A stretch of 6,440 nucleotides of DNA, taken from Chloroflexota bacterium. GTDB taxonomy: Bacteria > Chloroflexota > FW602-bin22 > JAMCYS01. Position numbers and translations under genes: made by a program. This document shows, piece after piece, positions 1 to 5,595 of the stretch (the stretch's first letter is position 1; each line of letters starts with the position of its first letter). The DNA lies in contig JAJZQK010000207.1 in assembly GCA_021847625.1 (NCBI GenBank), positions 1 through 6,440 on the forward strand. Direction: 5' to 3'. The notes under the pieces were generated by a model that saw nothing but the letters and a program-made list of their open reading frames with translations, searched no databases and was not told the origin of the DNA.

Positions 1-468
1 TCCGATCTTCTCCCTGTTATCGATCTCCTCGAGGGCGGCGCAGACGAACGCCCGCAGGCCTGTTATGAGCGCCTCGCGGTCGGCGGGCTCCAGCCGCTCA
101 ATCACACTGGCCAGCCTGCTGTTCATCTCGGCGTTGATCTGTTCGACCAAGCCCTTGCCCTGCTCGGTCAGGTGGACCCTCACGACTCGCCTATCAGTAG
201 GGTCGCCCTCGCGCACAACAAGACCCTTCTTGACTAGCCTCTCCACGGTCTTGGTGGCGGCCGGGTAGCTAATATCCAGGCCTTCGGCCAGGTCGCTCAT
301 CAGGCGGTCGTCGTTGTAGAGGAGGTAACGGAGGCTTTGCAGCTGGGGCATAGTGATCTGGCCGGCGAAAGCTTCGTCAAGCACGCGGTTGGCGAGGGCC
401 TTGGATAAGACGGCCACAAAGAGGTCGGCAGCTTTTTCCGCGTCCTCGGTGAAGCTTATCTCGCTCAC
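1..468 (-). CDS. MarR-family transcriptional regulator (3' end outside window)
   Basis: This is a DNA-binding repressor or activator of the MarR winged-helix family, acting in the cytoplasm as a dimer. The 156 visible residues are open to the window edge with no stop; full-length family members are usually about 140-170 residues, so little is missing. Residues 40-50 (MPQLQSLRYLL) fit the helix that leads into the DNA-binding domain. Residues 56-82 form the helix-turn-helix, with recognition helix ISYPAATKTVERLVKKG. Residues 89-104 (DPTDRRVVRVHLTEQG) are the wing hairpin with the family signature DxRR. The C-terminal helices (from about 107) would dimerise. The start is a GTG at 466-468, chosen because AGGAGG lies 6 nt upstream at 475-480. 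The ligand and targets are not visible. A palindrome in its own promoter suggests autoregulation (inference). Family assignment is firm; the specific function is unknown. Confidence 0.93.
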   Translation of the reverse strand, partial: MSEISFTEDAEKAADLFVAVLSKALANRVLDEAFAGQITMPQLQSLRYLLYNDDRLMSDLAEGLDISYPAATKTVERLVKKGLVVREGDPTDRRVVRVHLTEQGKGLVEQINAEMNSRLASVIERLEPADREALITGLRAFVCAALEEIDNREKIG

Positions 469-499
469 TTCTAGCCTCCTGATTTCTAGTCAGTTTCCT

Positions 500-509
500 T
501 TGTTAACAA
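500..509. promoter_or_regulatory. Palindromic operator candidate at the MarR gene start site
   Basis: TTGTTAACAA is a perfect 10-bp inverted repeat centred at 504/505. It lies immediately downstream of the -10 box, over the predicted transcription start of the MarR gene. MarR proteins commonly bind short AT-rich palindromes and repress their own promoters, so this is a reasonable autoregulatory site. Binding is inferred from position and symmetry only. Confidence 0.5.
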
Positions 510-514
510 GGCTA

Positions 515-543
515 ATGTTAAACCATGGGCCGTTGCCTGTCAA
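515..543 (-). promoter_or_regulatory. Sigma70-type promoter of the MarR gene
   Basis: Read on the minus strand, a perfect -35 box TTGACA (538-543) is followed after exactly 17 nt by TAACAT (515-520). Transcription would start near 508, leaving a leader of about 40 nt before the GTG at 468. The spacing and the match to consensus make this convincing. Confidence 0.8.
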
Positions 544-575
544 GCCCTGAACGTGAATCTGGGCGGCGATTTTTC

Positions 576-604
576 TTGACTTTGGGCACCCCATCGCGTA
601 CAAT
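576..604 (+). promoter_or_regulatory. Promoter of tRNA-Gly
   Basis: TTGACT (576-581) and TACAAT (599-604) are separated by 17 nt. The expected start near 611 leaves only a few bases of 5' leader before the mature tRNA at 618. It is divergent from the MarR promoter; the two -35 boxes are 32 nt apart. Confidence 0.8.
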
Positions 605-617
605 AACGTTTGCGCAA

Positions 618-692
618 GCGGGCGTGATGGAGTGGTACCATGCAACTTTCCCAAAGTTGACGTCGGGGGTTCGAGTCCCCTCGCCCGCTCCA
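618..692 (+). tRNA. tRNA-Gly (anticodon CCC)
   Basis: A complete cloverleaf can be drawn. The acceptor stem is GCGGGCG with CGCCCGC (7 perfect pairs). The D arm is ATGG with CCAT around a loop holding the GG pair. The anticodon stem is CAACT with AGTTG around loop TTCCCAA, giving anticodon CCC at 650-652. The variable loop has 5 nt. The T arm is GGGGG with CCCCT (one G-T pair) around TTCGAGT. The discriminator base is T, as expected for bacterial tRNA-Gly, and the 3' CCA is encoded at 690-692. It reads GGG glycine codons. No duplicated 3' end of the gene, which would mark an integrated element, is visible in the window. Confidence 0.96.
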
Positions 693-709
693 TAACTAGC
701 TCCATGAGT

Positions 710-736
710 AAGGGCACCACAATCGTGGTGCCCTTT
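710..736 (+). terminator. Hairpin terminator after tRNA-Gly, possibly bidirectional
   Basis: AAGGGCACCAC (710-720), loop AATC, and GTGGTGCCCTT (725-735) form an 11-bp perfect stem. The T run is short (three T, then GGTAT), so it is an imperfect intrinsic terminator for the tRNA transcript. It also lies between the convergent ends of the tRNA and the peptidase gene (stop at 766) and could stop transcription from both sides. Confidence 0.65.
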
Positions 737-765
737 GGTATGTCCGATTAAGGGGAGGCGTTTTC

Positions 766-1803
766 TCAAGGTAGATAGCGCAGTGGATCCTGCTTCACGC
801 CGTCGATGCGCACTTCGAAGTGGAGGTGCGGTCCCGTGGAAGCGCCCGTGCTGCCGATGTAGCCGATCACGTCTCCTCGTTCTACCTTCTGCCACGGGTC
901 CACCGCTACGCTCGACATGTGCCCGTAGAGCGTCTGCAGGCCGTTGCCGTGATCGATCTTGACGTAGTTGCCGTAGCCGCTGTTCCAGCCGCTGCTCTCT
1001 GCCTCGATGACGGTCCCCGCCTCGGCTGCGATGATCGCGCTGCCGTAGCTTGCGCCGATATCCAGCCCCTCGTGGTAGCCCTTCACCCAATAGGGCCCCT
1101 CCTCGTGGAAGTAGCCGGTCACTTCTCCGTAGGCGGGCCAGATGAACGAAACGCGCGGGCCGCCGCGGGCGCTCAGTTCCGGCCGGTCGGGGACGATCAG
1201 TCTTTGGCCAACCTGCAGCGAGTCCGGATCGACAAGCTCGTTGGACGCTGCCAGGGCCCGGGCGGAAAGCCCGAGGTAATCGGCTATCCCCGTGAGCGTG
1301 TCGCCCACGCCGACGACGTAGGTGGAAGAGCCCTCGCCGCTCTCTGCGGCCGCCGCGCTGGCCACGGCGGCGCTGGTCACCCCCGGGATGGTAAGCACAA
1401 GCCCCACGCGCAGGTAGGAGGGGTCGCTAATACCGTTCACGGCAGCCAGGTCAGCCAGGGAGACGCCGAAGCGGTCGGCGATGCCGCCCAGCGTGTCGCC
1501 CGGCGCCACGGTGTACGTGCCGGAGGCCGCGGCGGCAGAGGCAGCGGAAGCAGTGCCTGAAGTGCCCGGGATGGAGAGCTGCTGGCCGACCTGGAGCCTG
1601 TCTGGGTTGACGAGGCCATTCGTGCTGGCTATGACTTCCGGTTCAACGCCGTACTGGTTGCCGATGCCGTAGAGGGTGTCACCCGGCCGGACGACGTAGA
1701 CTTCGGCCGCGGCAATGCCGGCTCCGGACATCGCGAGCATGACGGCCACCATTCCCGGTAGCCAAGTAGCAGACAGATGATGCGCTAACTGCCTGGCCCT
1801 CAT
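766..1803 (-). CDS. Secreted cell-wall endopeptidase: three LysM repeats plus M23 domain
   Basis: This is a predicted exported zinc metallopeptidase that binds and cuts peptidoglycan cross-bridges or stems during wall growth or division (345 aa). Residues 1-33 form a signal peptide: basic start MRARQ, hydrophobic core near 14-30, and an AAA cleavage site before E34. Three LysM modules follow at about 34-80, 95-141 and 160-206, each with a GDTL motif and a final VGxxLxIPG-like strand. They are joined by Ala/Ser/Gly-rich linkers. The LytM/M23 domain spans about 218-345. Its motifs are HEGLD (zinc ligands H244 and D248), GHMS (H295) and HLHFE (catalytic H326, zinc ligand H328), so the active site looks intact. 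I chose the ATG at 1801-1803 because GGGAGG lies just upstream and the signal peptide then begins normally; an upstream in-frame ATG at 1860 has no such support. It is transcribed in the same direction as pncB, 173 nt downstream of it. Confidence 0.95.
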   Translation of the reverse strand: MRARQLAHHLSATWLPGMVAVMLAMSGAGIAAAEVYVVRPGDTLYGIGNQYGVEPEVIASTNGLVNPDRLQVGQQLSIPGTSGTASAASAAAASGTYTVAPGDTLGGIADRFGVSLADLAAVNGISDPSYLRVGLVLTIPGVTSAAVASAAAAESGEGSSTYVVGVGDTLTGIADYLGLSARALAASNELVDPDSLQVGQRLIVPDRPELSARGGPRVSFIWPAYGEVTGYFHEEGPYWVKGYHEGLDIGASYGSAIIAAEAGTVIEAESSGWNSGYGNYVKIDHGNGLQTLYGHMSSVAVDPWQKVERGDVIGYIGSTGASTGPHLHFEVRIDGVKQDPLRYLP

Positions 1804-1855
1804 ATCACACCTCCCAGACTGGTTCGAGGGATACGCGGACCCGTCCGCTTCCCAC

Positions 1856-1877
1856 GGCAAGCTATCCTTGCCTTTTT
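1856..1877 (+). terminator. Terminator-like hairpin in the leader of the LysM-M23 gene
   Basis: GGCAAG (1856-1861), loop CTATC, CTTGCC (1867-1872) and a run of five T form an intrinsic-terminator shape on the plus strand. No plus-strand gene ends here. It could stop antisense transcription across the peptidase gene, or simply be a structured element in the minus-strand leader. A second hairpin, GCGGAC/GTCCGC at 1835-1848, lies between it and the peptidase start. Confidence 0.4.
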
Positions 1878-1901
1878 ACCACAGCGAGAGGCGCTTGTCT
1901 A
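1873..1901 (-). promoter_or_regulatory. Weak promoter candidate for the LysM-M23 gene
   Basis: On the minus strand TAGACA (1896-1901) and TAAAAA (1873-1878) are 17 nt apart. The -35 box matches well but the -10 box is poor, so the peptidase may instead depend on readthrough from pncB, for which no terminator is evident. Confidence 0.35.
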
Positions 1902-1976
1902 GTGTGCTAGGTTGAACAAGGTGGCAGATTGAGAAGATGATTGGGTAATTCCCCGCTTTCCTCGCCCGTCGGCGGC

Positions 1977-2978
1977 TCAGAGCAGACGCTGCAAGCGCGG
2001 ATTGGGGGTGATGCCGGGGATCCGGCCGCGCTTGGCGATCGGAATGGCCTCGATTTGCTTGATGTCGGCGGTAAAATCGATGGGCGGGGAGGCCGTGATG
2101 TGGCTCCCCACGGCAAAGATGTCGACGGGCGCCCCGGACTCGCGGAACAACCTGATGCGGTCCGGGTCGATCCCCCCGCTGGCCACGATCTGCACGTTGG
2201 GGTGCGCGGCCAGGTCGAGCCTCGCTCGGACCTCTTTCACCAGGTCGGGGGTGACCCGCCCGCGCTCCGCGGGGGTATCGAGCCTCACCCCTTGCAGGCG
2301 GTCGCCGAGCGTGTCGGCCACGCGTAGGCTCTCCTCGGCCTCGTCCTTGAACGTGTCGACGAGGACGATGCGGGGCACCTCGGGCGGCATGTGGCGGTCG
2401 AAGGCGATGGCCCCTTCCACGGTGTCGCCGATGACCAACATCAGGGCATGGGGCATCGTGCCGGTCGGCTTCACGCCGGCAAGGCGTGCCCCCGCGGGGG
2501 TGGAGCAGCCCACGCAGCCTCCCACCATCGCCGCGTAGTCCATTCTACCGGCGACAAGGGGATGGACATGGCGGGCGCCGAAGGAAATCACCGGGATATC
2601 GCCCGCCGCCGCCACGCACTCCCGCGCGGCGGTCGCCCAGCCGCTCTCTTGCGCCAAAATGCCGAGGATGGCCGTCTCGTATATCGCCAGGGCTTGGTAG
2701 GGGCAGCCGATCCGCAGCACGACCTCCTTGGTGCCCATGGGCTCGCCCTCCGGGAGCCCCCACACTTCCCTCTCGGCCGGCAGGACCTGTTCCAGGAGGC
2801 GGATGACCTCTTTCATACCGCAGAGGGTGCCCCCGCGGCTGGAGAAGACCTCCATGACGACGCGCGGGTTCAGGTTCTCGGCGCGCAGTACGTCGCGCGT
2901 CCTGAGGAAGTAGATGTCCGCCGTCTCTCCCGACACAACCTCTGGCGAGGGTGCGAACAAGTCTTCGGGCTTTGGCAT
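1977..2978 (-). CDS. pncB: Nicotinate phosphoribosyltransferase, archaeal-type short form
   Basis: This enzyme joins nicotinate and PRPP to give nicotinate mononucleotide, the entry step of NAD salvage by the Preiss-Handler route, in the cytoplasm (333 aa). The sequence resembles the Thermoplasma-type enzymes from start to near the end. Residues 20-27 are ADIYFLRT. The segment YETAILG is at 100-106, and SFGARHVHP is at 132-140. GTMPHAL at 173-179 probably contains the phosphorylated histidine (H177). RLDTP is at 232-236, SGGID at 267-271, and GSHI at 291-294. It stops shortly after KRGRIPG (316-322). The Thermoplasma enzyme, as I recall it, continues into a Cys-rich zinc module here, so this copy appears to be a natural short form; no frameshift is evident. 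The ATG at 2976-2978 has GGGAGG upstream, but at a long spacing of about 12 nt. A good promoter lies at 3141-3169, and the LysM-M23 gene is downstream. Confidence 0.93.
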   Translation of the reverse strand: MPKPEDLFAPSPEVVSGETADIYFLRTRDVLRAENLNPRVVMEVFSSRGGTLCGMKEVIRLLEQVLPAEREVWGLPEGEPMGTKEVVLRIGCPYQALAIYETAILGILAQESGWATAARECVAAAGDIPVISFGARHVHPLVAGRMDYAAMVGGCVGCSTPAGARLAGVKPTGTMPHALMLVIGDTVEGAIAFDRHMPPEVPRIVLVDTFKDEAEESLRVADTLGDRLQGVRLDTPAERGRVTPDLVKEVRARLDLAAHPNVQIVASGGIDPDRIRLFRESGAPVDIFAVGSHITASPPIDFTADIKQIEAIPIAKRGRIPGITPNPRLQRLL

Positions 2979-3140
2979 CGGGTTATCTCGCCTCCCTGAC
3001 TTAGGCTCTGCATCTTCACTGGGGGGAGATGTATCCGTAGGGGCGGACGGCTCTGACCGGCCAGGACCGGCTGCCCTCAGCGAAGAACGCGGCTATGACC
3101 TGGCGCTGGTGGCCTTGGTTTGCTATCATGTCTAGTCGTA

Positions 3141-3169
3141 AGTATAGGTGGGCATGGTGGGTAAGTCAA
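3141..3169 (-). promoter_or_regulatory. Promoter of pncB
   Basis: On the minus strand TTGACT (3164-3169) and TATACT (3141-3146) are spaced by exactly 17 nt. The start would be near 3134, giving a long leader of about 155 nt before the pncB ATG. Confidence 0.8.
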
Positions 3170-3210
3170 TTATAGCTGCTTCTCTGGCCGACTGCCTAAG
3201 GGCGGCGAGT

Positions 3211-3240
3211 TTGACAAGCCGGGGATCTCGTTGCTATAAT
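3211..3240 (+). promoter_or_regulatory. Strong promoter of the rplU-rpmA-rpmE cluster
   Basis: Perfect consensus boxes TTGACA (3211-3216) and TATAAT (3235-3240) are separated by 18 nt. This is the best match in the window, fitting a highly expressed ribosomal protein operon. Transcription would start near 3247. Confidence 0.9.
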
Positions 3241-3246
3241 GTCGTG

Positions 3247-3274
3247 GGCGGTAAGTCGGAAAGGCTCTGCCGCC
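3247..3274 (+). promoter_or_regulatory. 5'-end hairpin in the rplU leader
   Basis: GGCGG (3247-3251) can pair with CCGCC (3270-3274) right at the predicted 5' end of the transcript. It could stabilise the mRNA or form part of an autogenous r-protein leader. I cannot match it to a described L21 leader, so the role is open. Confidence 0.35.
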
Positions 3275-3369
3275 TTAATTACGTCCAGAATATGCGCGTC
3301 TAGCGCGTACTGCCAGTTTGTTTGCCATAAGGAGGCCCCGGGCCAACGTCTTCAGGGGGATAAGGAATA

Positions 3370-3687
3370 GTGTACGCAGTCGTAGAAACCGGCGGAAAGC
3401 AGTACAAATTGCAGGTCGGCGAGGTCGTCGACGTGGAACTCATGCCGGCGGAGCCGGGGCAGACGGTAGACCTAGAGCGTGTCCTGATGGTGTCGGGGGA
3501 TGGCAGCGTCAAGGTTGGCCGCCCGCTGGTGCCAGGGGCCAAGGTTCGTGCAACGGTGGTGGATCAGATCAGGGGCGAGAAGGTCATTGTCTTCAAGTAC
3601 AAGTCTAAGGTCCGCTACCGCCGACGTCGGGGACATCGCCAGCCGTACACGCGGCTCTCGGTCGAGGAGATCGTGGCGGGCGACTAG
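3370..3687 (+). CDS. rplU: 50S ribosomal protein L21
   Basis: L21 is a large-subunit protein that binds 23S rRNA. The 105 residues match the usual family length. Family landmarks are the N-terminal [18 protein letters not shown], the central beta-barrel, and the basic patch [19 protein letters not shown] (about residues 76-94) containing the GHRQ(P)xT signature. The start is a GTG at 3370-3372, preceded by AAGGA at 3362-3366. It is first in the cluster behind the strong promoter at 3211-3240 and is followed by rpmA after 69 nt. No gene for the Prp cysteine protease occupies that gap, unlike many Firmicutes. I see nothing abnormal in the coding sequence. Confidence 0.98.
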   Translation: MYAVVETGGKQYKLQVGEVVDVELMPAEPGQTVDLERVLMVSGDGSVKVGRPLVPGAKVRATVVDQIRGEKVIVFKYKSKVRYRRRRGHRQPYTRLSVEEIVAGD

Positions 3688-3740
3688 TCGGTGCTGAACG
3701 CGAGGGAAGTTCGCCTGGGCCCGAACGCGGCTCTAAGTTT

Positions 3741-3754
3741 TGGAGGATGAGTCA
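3741..3754 (+). repeat. 14-nt repeat at the rpmA ribosome binding site (copy 1)
   Basis: TGGAGGATGAGTCA occurs here and again, identically, at 6278-6291 before the Trm112-like gene. Both copies contain the ribosome binding site and an ATG abutting it, and both stop a few bases before the likely start codon. Confidence 0.6.
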
Positions 3755-3756
3755 CA

Positions 3757-4014
3757 ATGGCACATAAAAAGGGAATGGGTAGCTCGCGCAACGGGCGTGA
3801 CAGCCAGGCCAAGCGCCTCGGCGTCAAGCGATACGACGGCGAGCTAATCAACGCGGGCACGATCATCGTTCGCCAGCGGGGCACGCAGATCAACCCTGGC
3901 AACAACGTAGGCTTAGGCAGAGACCACACCCTCTTCGCTCTGGTCGACGGTAAGGTGAAGTTCGAGCCGGCCACCAAGTACAAGAAGAAGGTCAGCGTCT
4001 ACGCGGAGGCGTAA
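3757..4014 (+). CDS. rpmA: 50S ribosomal protein L27
   Basis: L27 sits near the peptidyl transferase centre, where its N-terminal tail reaches towards the tRNA ends. The 85 residues match the family from end to end: [17 protein letters not shown] at the start, [32 protein letters not shown], and a basic C-terminus. It begins directly with MAHKK, so it lacks the N-terminal extension that Prp removes in Firmicutes, consistent with the absence of a prp gene between rplU and rpmA. The ribosome binding site GGAGG at 3742-3746 is 10 nt from the ATG. A further ATG at 3747 touches this site and would encode only six codons out of frame, so it is unlikely to be used. It is followed by rpmE after 24 nt. 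Confidence 0.98.
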   Translation: MAHKKGMGSSRNGRDSQAKRLGVKRYDGELINAGTIIVRQRGTQINPGNNVGLGRDHTLFALVDGKVKFEPATKYKKKVSVYAEA

Positions 4015-4038
4015 GCAGGCTGACTGAGGAGGCTGTGA

Positions 4039-4296
4039 ATGAAGAAGGGTATACACCCCAAGTATATGGAAGCGGAAGTGGTCTGCTCCTGCGGTAATAC
4101 CTTCAAGACCGGTTCGACCAAGCCGCACCTGAGGGTGGAGCTTTGCTCCCAATGCCACCCGTTTTACACGGGCGAGCAGCGCATAGTCGATACCGCCGGG
4201 CAGGTCGAGCGCTTCATGCGGCGCATGAACAAGCGCCAGCAGGCTCAGTCGAGCGCGAAGCGCGAAGACGAAAGTGACAGTGGCGAGGGTTCGTAG
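4039..4296 (+). CDS. rpmE: 50S ribosomal protein L31, zinc-binding form
   Basis: L31 is a large-subunit protein at the central protuberance, contributing to the bridge with the 30S subunit. The 85 residues include four cysteines, C16 and C18 (CSCG) and C36 and C39 (CSQC), so this is the C+ zinc-binding type that also acts as a zinc store in bacteria. Other landmarks are the N-terminal MKKGIHPKY and the [21 protein letters not shown] segment at 39-59. The C-terminal tail from about residue 66 is longer than the minimal form and ends in a polar, Glu/Asp/Ser-rich stretch. GAGGAGG precedes the ATG at 6 nt spacing. It is the last gene before a strong terminator. No Zur-like operator was recognised. 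Confidence 0.97.
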   Translation: MKKGIHPKYMEAEVVCSCGNTFKTGSTKPHLRVELCSQCHPFYTGEQRIVDTAGQVERFMRRMNKRQQAQSSAKREDESDSGEGS

Positions 4297-4336
4297 GTTA
4301 CGTTTCACTCGCATAGCAGTTACTTAGGCTTTTCCC

Positions 4337-4370
4337 GAGGCAGAGTCGACTGACTCTGCCTCTTTGTCTT
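4337..4370 (+). terminator. Intrinsic terminator after rpmE
   Basis: GAGGCAGAGTC (4337-4347), loop GACT, GACTCTGCCTC (4352-4362) and a T-rich tail (TTTGTCTT) make a perfect 11-bp terminator hairpin. It ends only 16 nt before the GTG of the next gene, so it may also act as an attenuator for that gene. Confidence 0.92.
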
Positions 4371-4386
4371 ACAGGGGGGCAGTGCG

Positions 4387-5325
4387 GTGAGTAAACCCAC
4401 CTACGGTGGACAGGCAGTGATCGAGGGCGTGATGATGCGCGGCCAGCACCACTACGCCGTGGCCGTGCGCGACCCGCAGGGTGAGATCGTGGTGAGCGTC
4501 GAGCCCCTCAAGGGACGGATCTACACCAGCCGCTGGCTGAAGATGCCGTTGCTGCGGGGGCCGGTCGTCCTCTGGGACACGCTGGCCCTGGGCATGAAGT
4601 CCCTTATGTTCTCCGCCACTGTGGCGCTCTCGGAGGAGGAAGAGGGAGAGAAGGTAGAGCTAGACTCACGATCCATGTGGGGGACGATGATTCTGGCCCT
4701 GGGCTTTGCCGTGGCCGTCTTCTTCGTGGGTCCGGCCTTCGTCATGAGCGCCTTCCTCGATAGGTTCATCGATTCGGCGCTTCTCAGCAACGTCCTCGAG
4801 AAGGTTATCAGGCTGGGCCTCGTCGTCGGCTACATCGCCTTGATCGGCAGGATGCCGGACATTAAGCGCGTCTTCGCCTATCACGGCGCCGAGCACAAGA
4901 CGATCCACGCCTTCGAGCACGGGCTGCCGCTGGATGCGAAGAACGCCTCCCGGTTCACGACCGCCCATCCGCGGTGTGGCACGAGCTTCCTGCTGGTCGT
5001 CTTCGTGATCAGCTTCATCGCCTTCGCCCTGCTGGGCCAACCGCCCATGCTCGAGCGGCTCGCCTCGCGGGTGGTGCTGATACCGGTGGTGGCCGCCGTC
5101 GCCTACGAGCTCATCCGCCTCGGCGCCAGGTACGGTAACCACCGTTTCGTGCGCGCCCTAATGGCGCCGGGAATGTGGTTGCAGAGCCTGACCACGCGTG
5201 AGCCGGACGACTCGATGCTGGAGGTGGCCATCGCCTCCCTGCAGCACGTGCTGGTGGCCGATGGGGTGATCGAGATGCCCAAGCCGGCGCCGGCAAGGGA
5301 ACAGATAGAAGCGGGCGTGCCCTAG
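4387..5325 (+). CDS. DUF1385 / YqhQ-family membrane protein of unknown function
   Basis: This 312-residue protein belongs to the DUF1385 family (YqhQ in Bacillus), whose biochemical role I do not know to be established. Three blocks mark the family. GGQAVIEGVMMRG is at 7-19. HGAEHKTIHAFEHG at 166-179 has several His and Glu residues suited to metal binding. HPRCGTSFL is at 194-202. Hydrophobic, likely membrane-spanning segments lie at about 101-120, 137-155, 200-217 and 228-243, and an acidic EEEE patch sits near 83-86. The start is a GTG at 4387-4389 preceded by a G-rich site (4374-4379, 7 nt spacing). From memory, DUF1385 often neighbours rpmE and prfA; here rpmE is upstream but prfA does not follow. 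The rpmE terminator lies just before it and leaves no room for a promoter in between. A terminator follows at 5350. Confidence 0.93.
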   Translation: MSKPTYGGQAVIEGVMMRGQHHYAVAVRDPQGEIVVSVEPLKGRIYTSRWLKMPLLRGPVVLWDTLALGMKSLMFSATVALSEEEEGEKVELDSRSMWGTMILALGFAVAVFFVGPAFVMSAFLDRFIDSALLSNVLEKVIRLGLVVGYIALIGRMPDIKRVFAYHGAEHKTIHAFEHGLPLDAKNASRFTTAHPRCGTSFLLVVFVISFIAFALLGQPPMLERLASRVVLIPVVAAVAYELIRLGARYGNHRFVRALMAPGMWLQSLTTREPDDSMLEVAIASLQHVLVADGVIEMPKPAPAREQIEAGVP

Positions 5326-5349
5326 GCTGTCCCTGGTCGGATGATGACC

Positions 5350-5380
5350 AAGGCCCGGGAGGAATCCCTCCCGGGCCTTT
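5350..5380 (+). terminator. Intrinsic terminator after the DUF1385 gene
   Basis: AAGGCCCGGGAGG (5350-5362), loop AATC, and CCTCCCGGGCCTT (5367-5379) form a 13-bp perfect, very GC-rich stem, followed by a short T-rich tail (TCTCGT). It cleanly separates the DUF1385 gene from the hydrogenase protease gene. Confidence 0.9.
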
Positions 5381-5486
5381 CTCGTATCAGACCGAACGCG
5401 CCGCGAATGGGGCGCAAGGCGGGCTTGGCCTTTCGGCTTGCCGGTCTGCAAATGGACGCGCACAGCGCAAAGGTGAGCGCAACTAC

Positions 5487-5515
5487 TTGCACCGGCGCCG
5501 GTTCGGCGCTAACAT
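5487..5515 (+). promoter_or_regulatory. Promoter candidate of the hydrogenase maturation protease gene
   Basis: TTGCAC (5487-5492) and TAACAT (5510-5515) are 17 nt apart, with a predicted start near 5522 and a leader of about 75 nt. The -10 box is identical to that of the MarR gene promoter. The spacer is unusually GC-rich. This is the only promoter-like pair I found between the terminator at 5350 and the gene. Confidence 0.55.
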
Positions 5516-5595
5516 GGGGCCGGGCATTCTATCAGACGCATATCGGCCGGCTAGGAGATGGTACGCCGGGCGTCTGGCGTCTTGGAGGTGGGGAG

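Larger units (their letters stand above)
2979..3369. other. Divergent intergenic region between pncB and rplU
   Basis: I see no gene in these 391 bases. They hold the pncB promoter (minus) and the rplU promoter (plus), each with a leader. The pncB leader is about 155 nt and GC-rich. It can fold small hairpins, for example around the repeated GACCGG units near 3055-3070 and the inverted pair near 3033-3048. I do not recognise any known NAD-sensing or other riboswitch class in it. The rplU leader is about 120 nt. Confidence 0.7.

Noticed and set aside
618..692. tRNA-Gly as an integration site of a mobile element
   Set aside because: No repeat of the tRNA 3' end, integrase or atypical genes were seen in the window.
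490..1090. Minus-strand reading frames across the tRNA gene (peptides with GEGTRTPD and ARGLEPPTSTLGK)
   Set aside because: These peptides are well-known false translations of the antisense strand of tRNA genes. The cloverleaf at 618-692 explains the conservation.
820..1560. Long plus-strand frame opposite the LysM-M23 gene
   Set aside because: It is an antisense shadow in GC-rich DNA; the encoded peptide resembles no family, while the minus strand encodes clear LysM and M23 domains.
1804..1860. Upstream in-frame ATG extending the LysM-M23 protein by 19 residues
   Set aside because: It would place a polar stretch before the signal peptide and lacks a good ribosome binding site, whereas the ATG at 1803 has GGGAGG in front.
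2002..2999. Plus-strand frames opposite pncB
   Set aside because: They are antisense shadows; the minus-strand protein is well conserved along its whole length.
3913..4314. Minus-strand frame opposite rpmA and rpmE
   Set aside because: It is a shadow of two strongly conserved ribosomal protein genes.
5341..5595. 85-residue N-terminal extension of the hydrogenase protease
   Set aside because: It runs through the 13-bp terminator and the promoter candidate, has no family similarity, and GGAGGTG marks the ATG at 5596.
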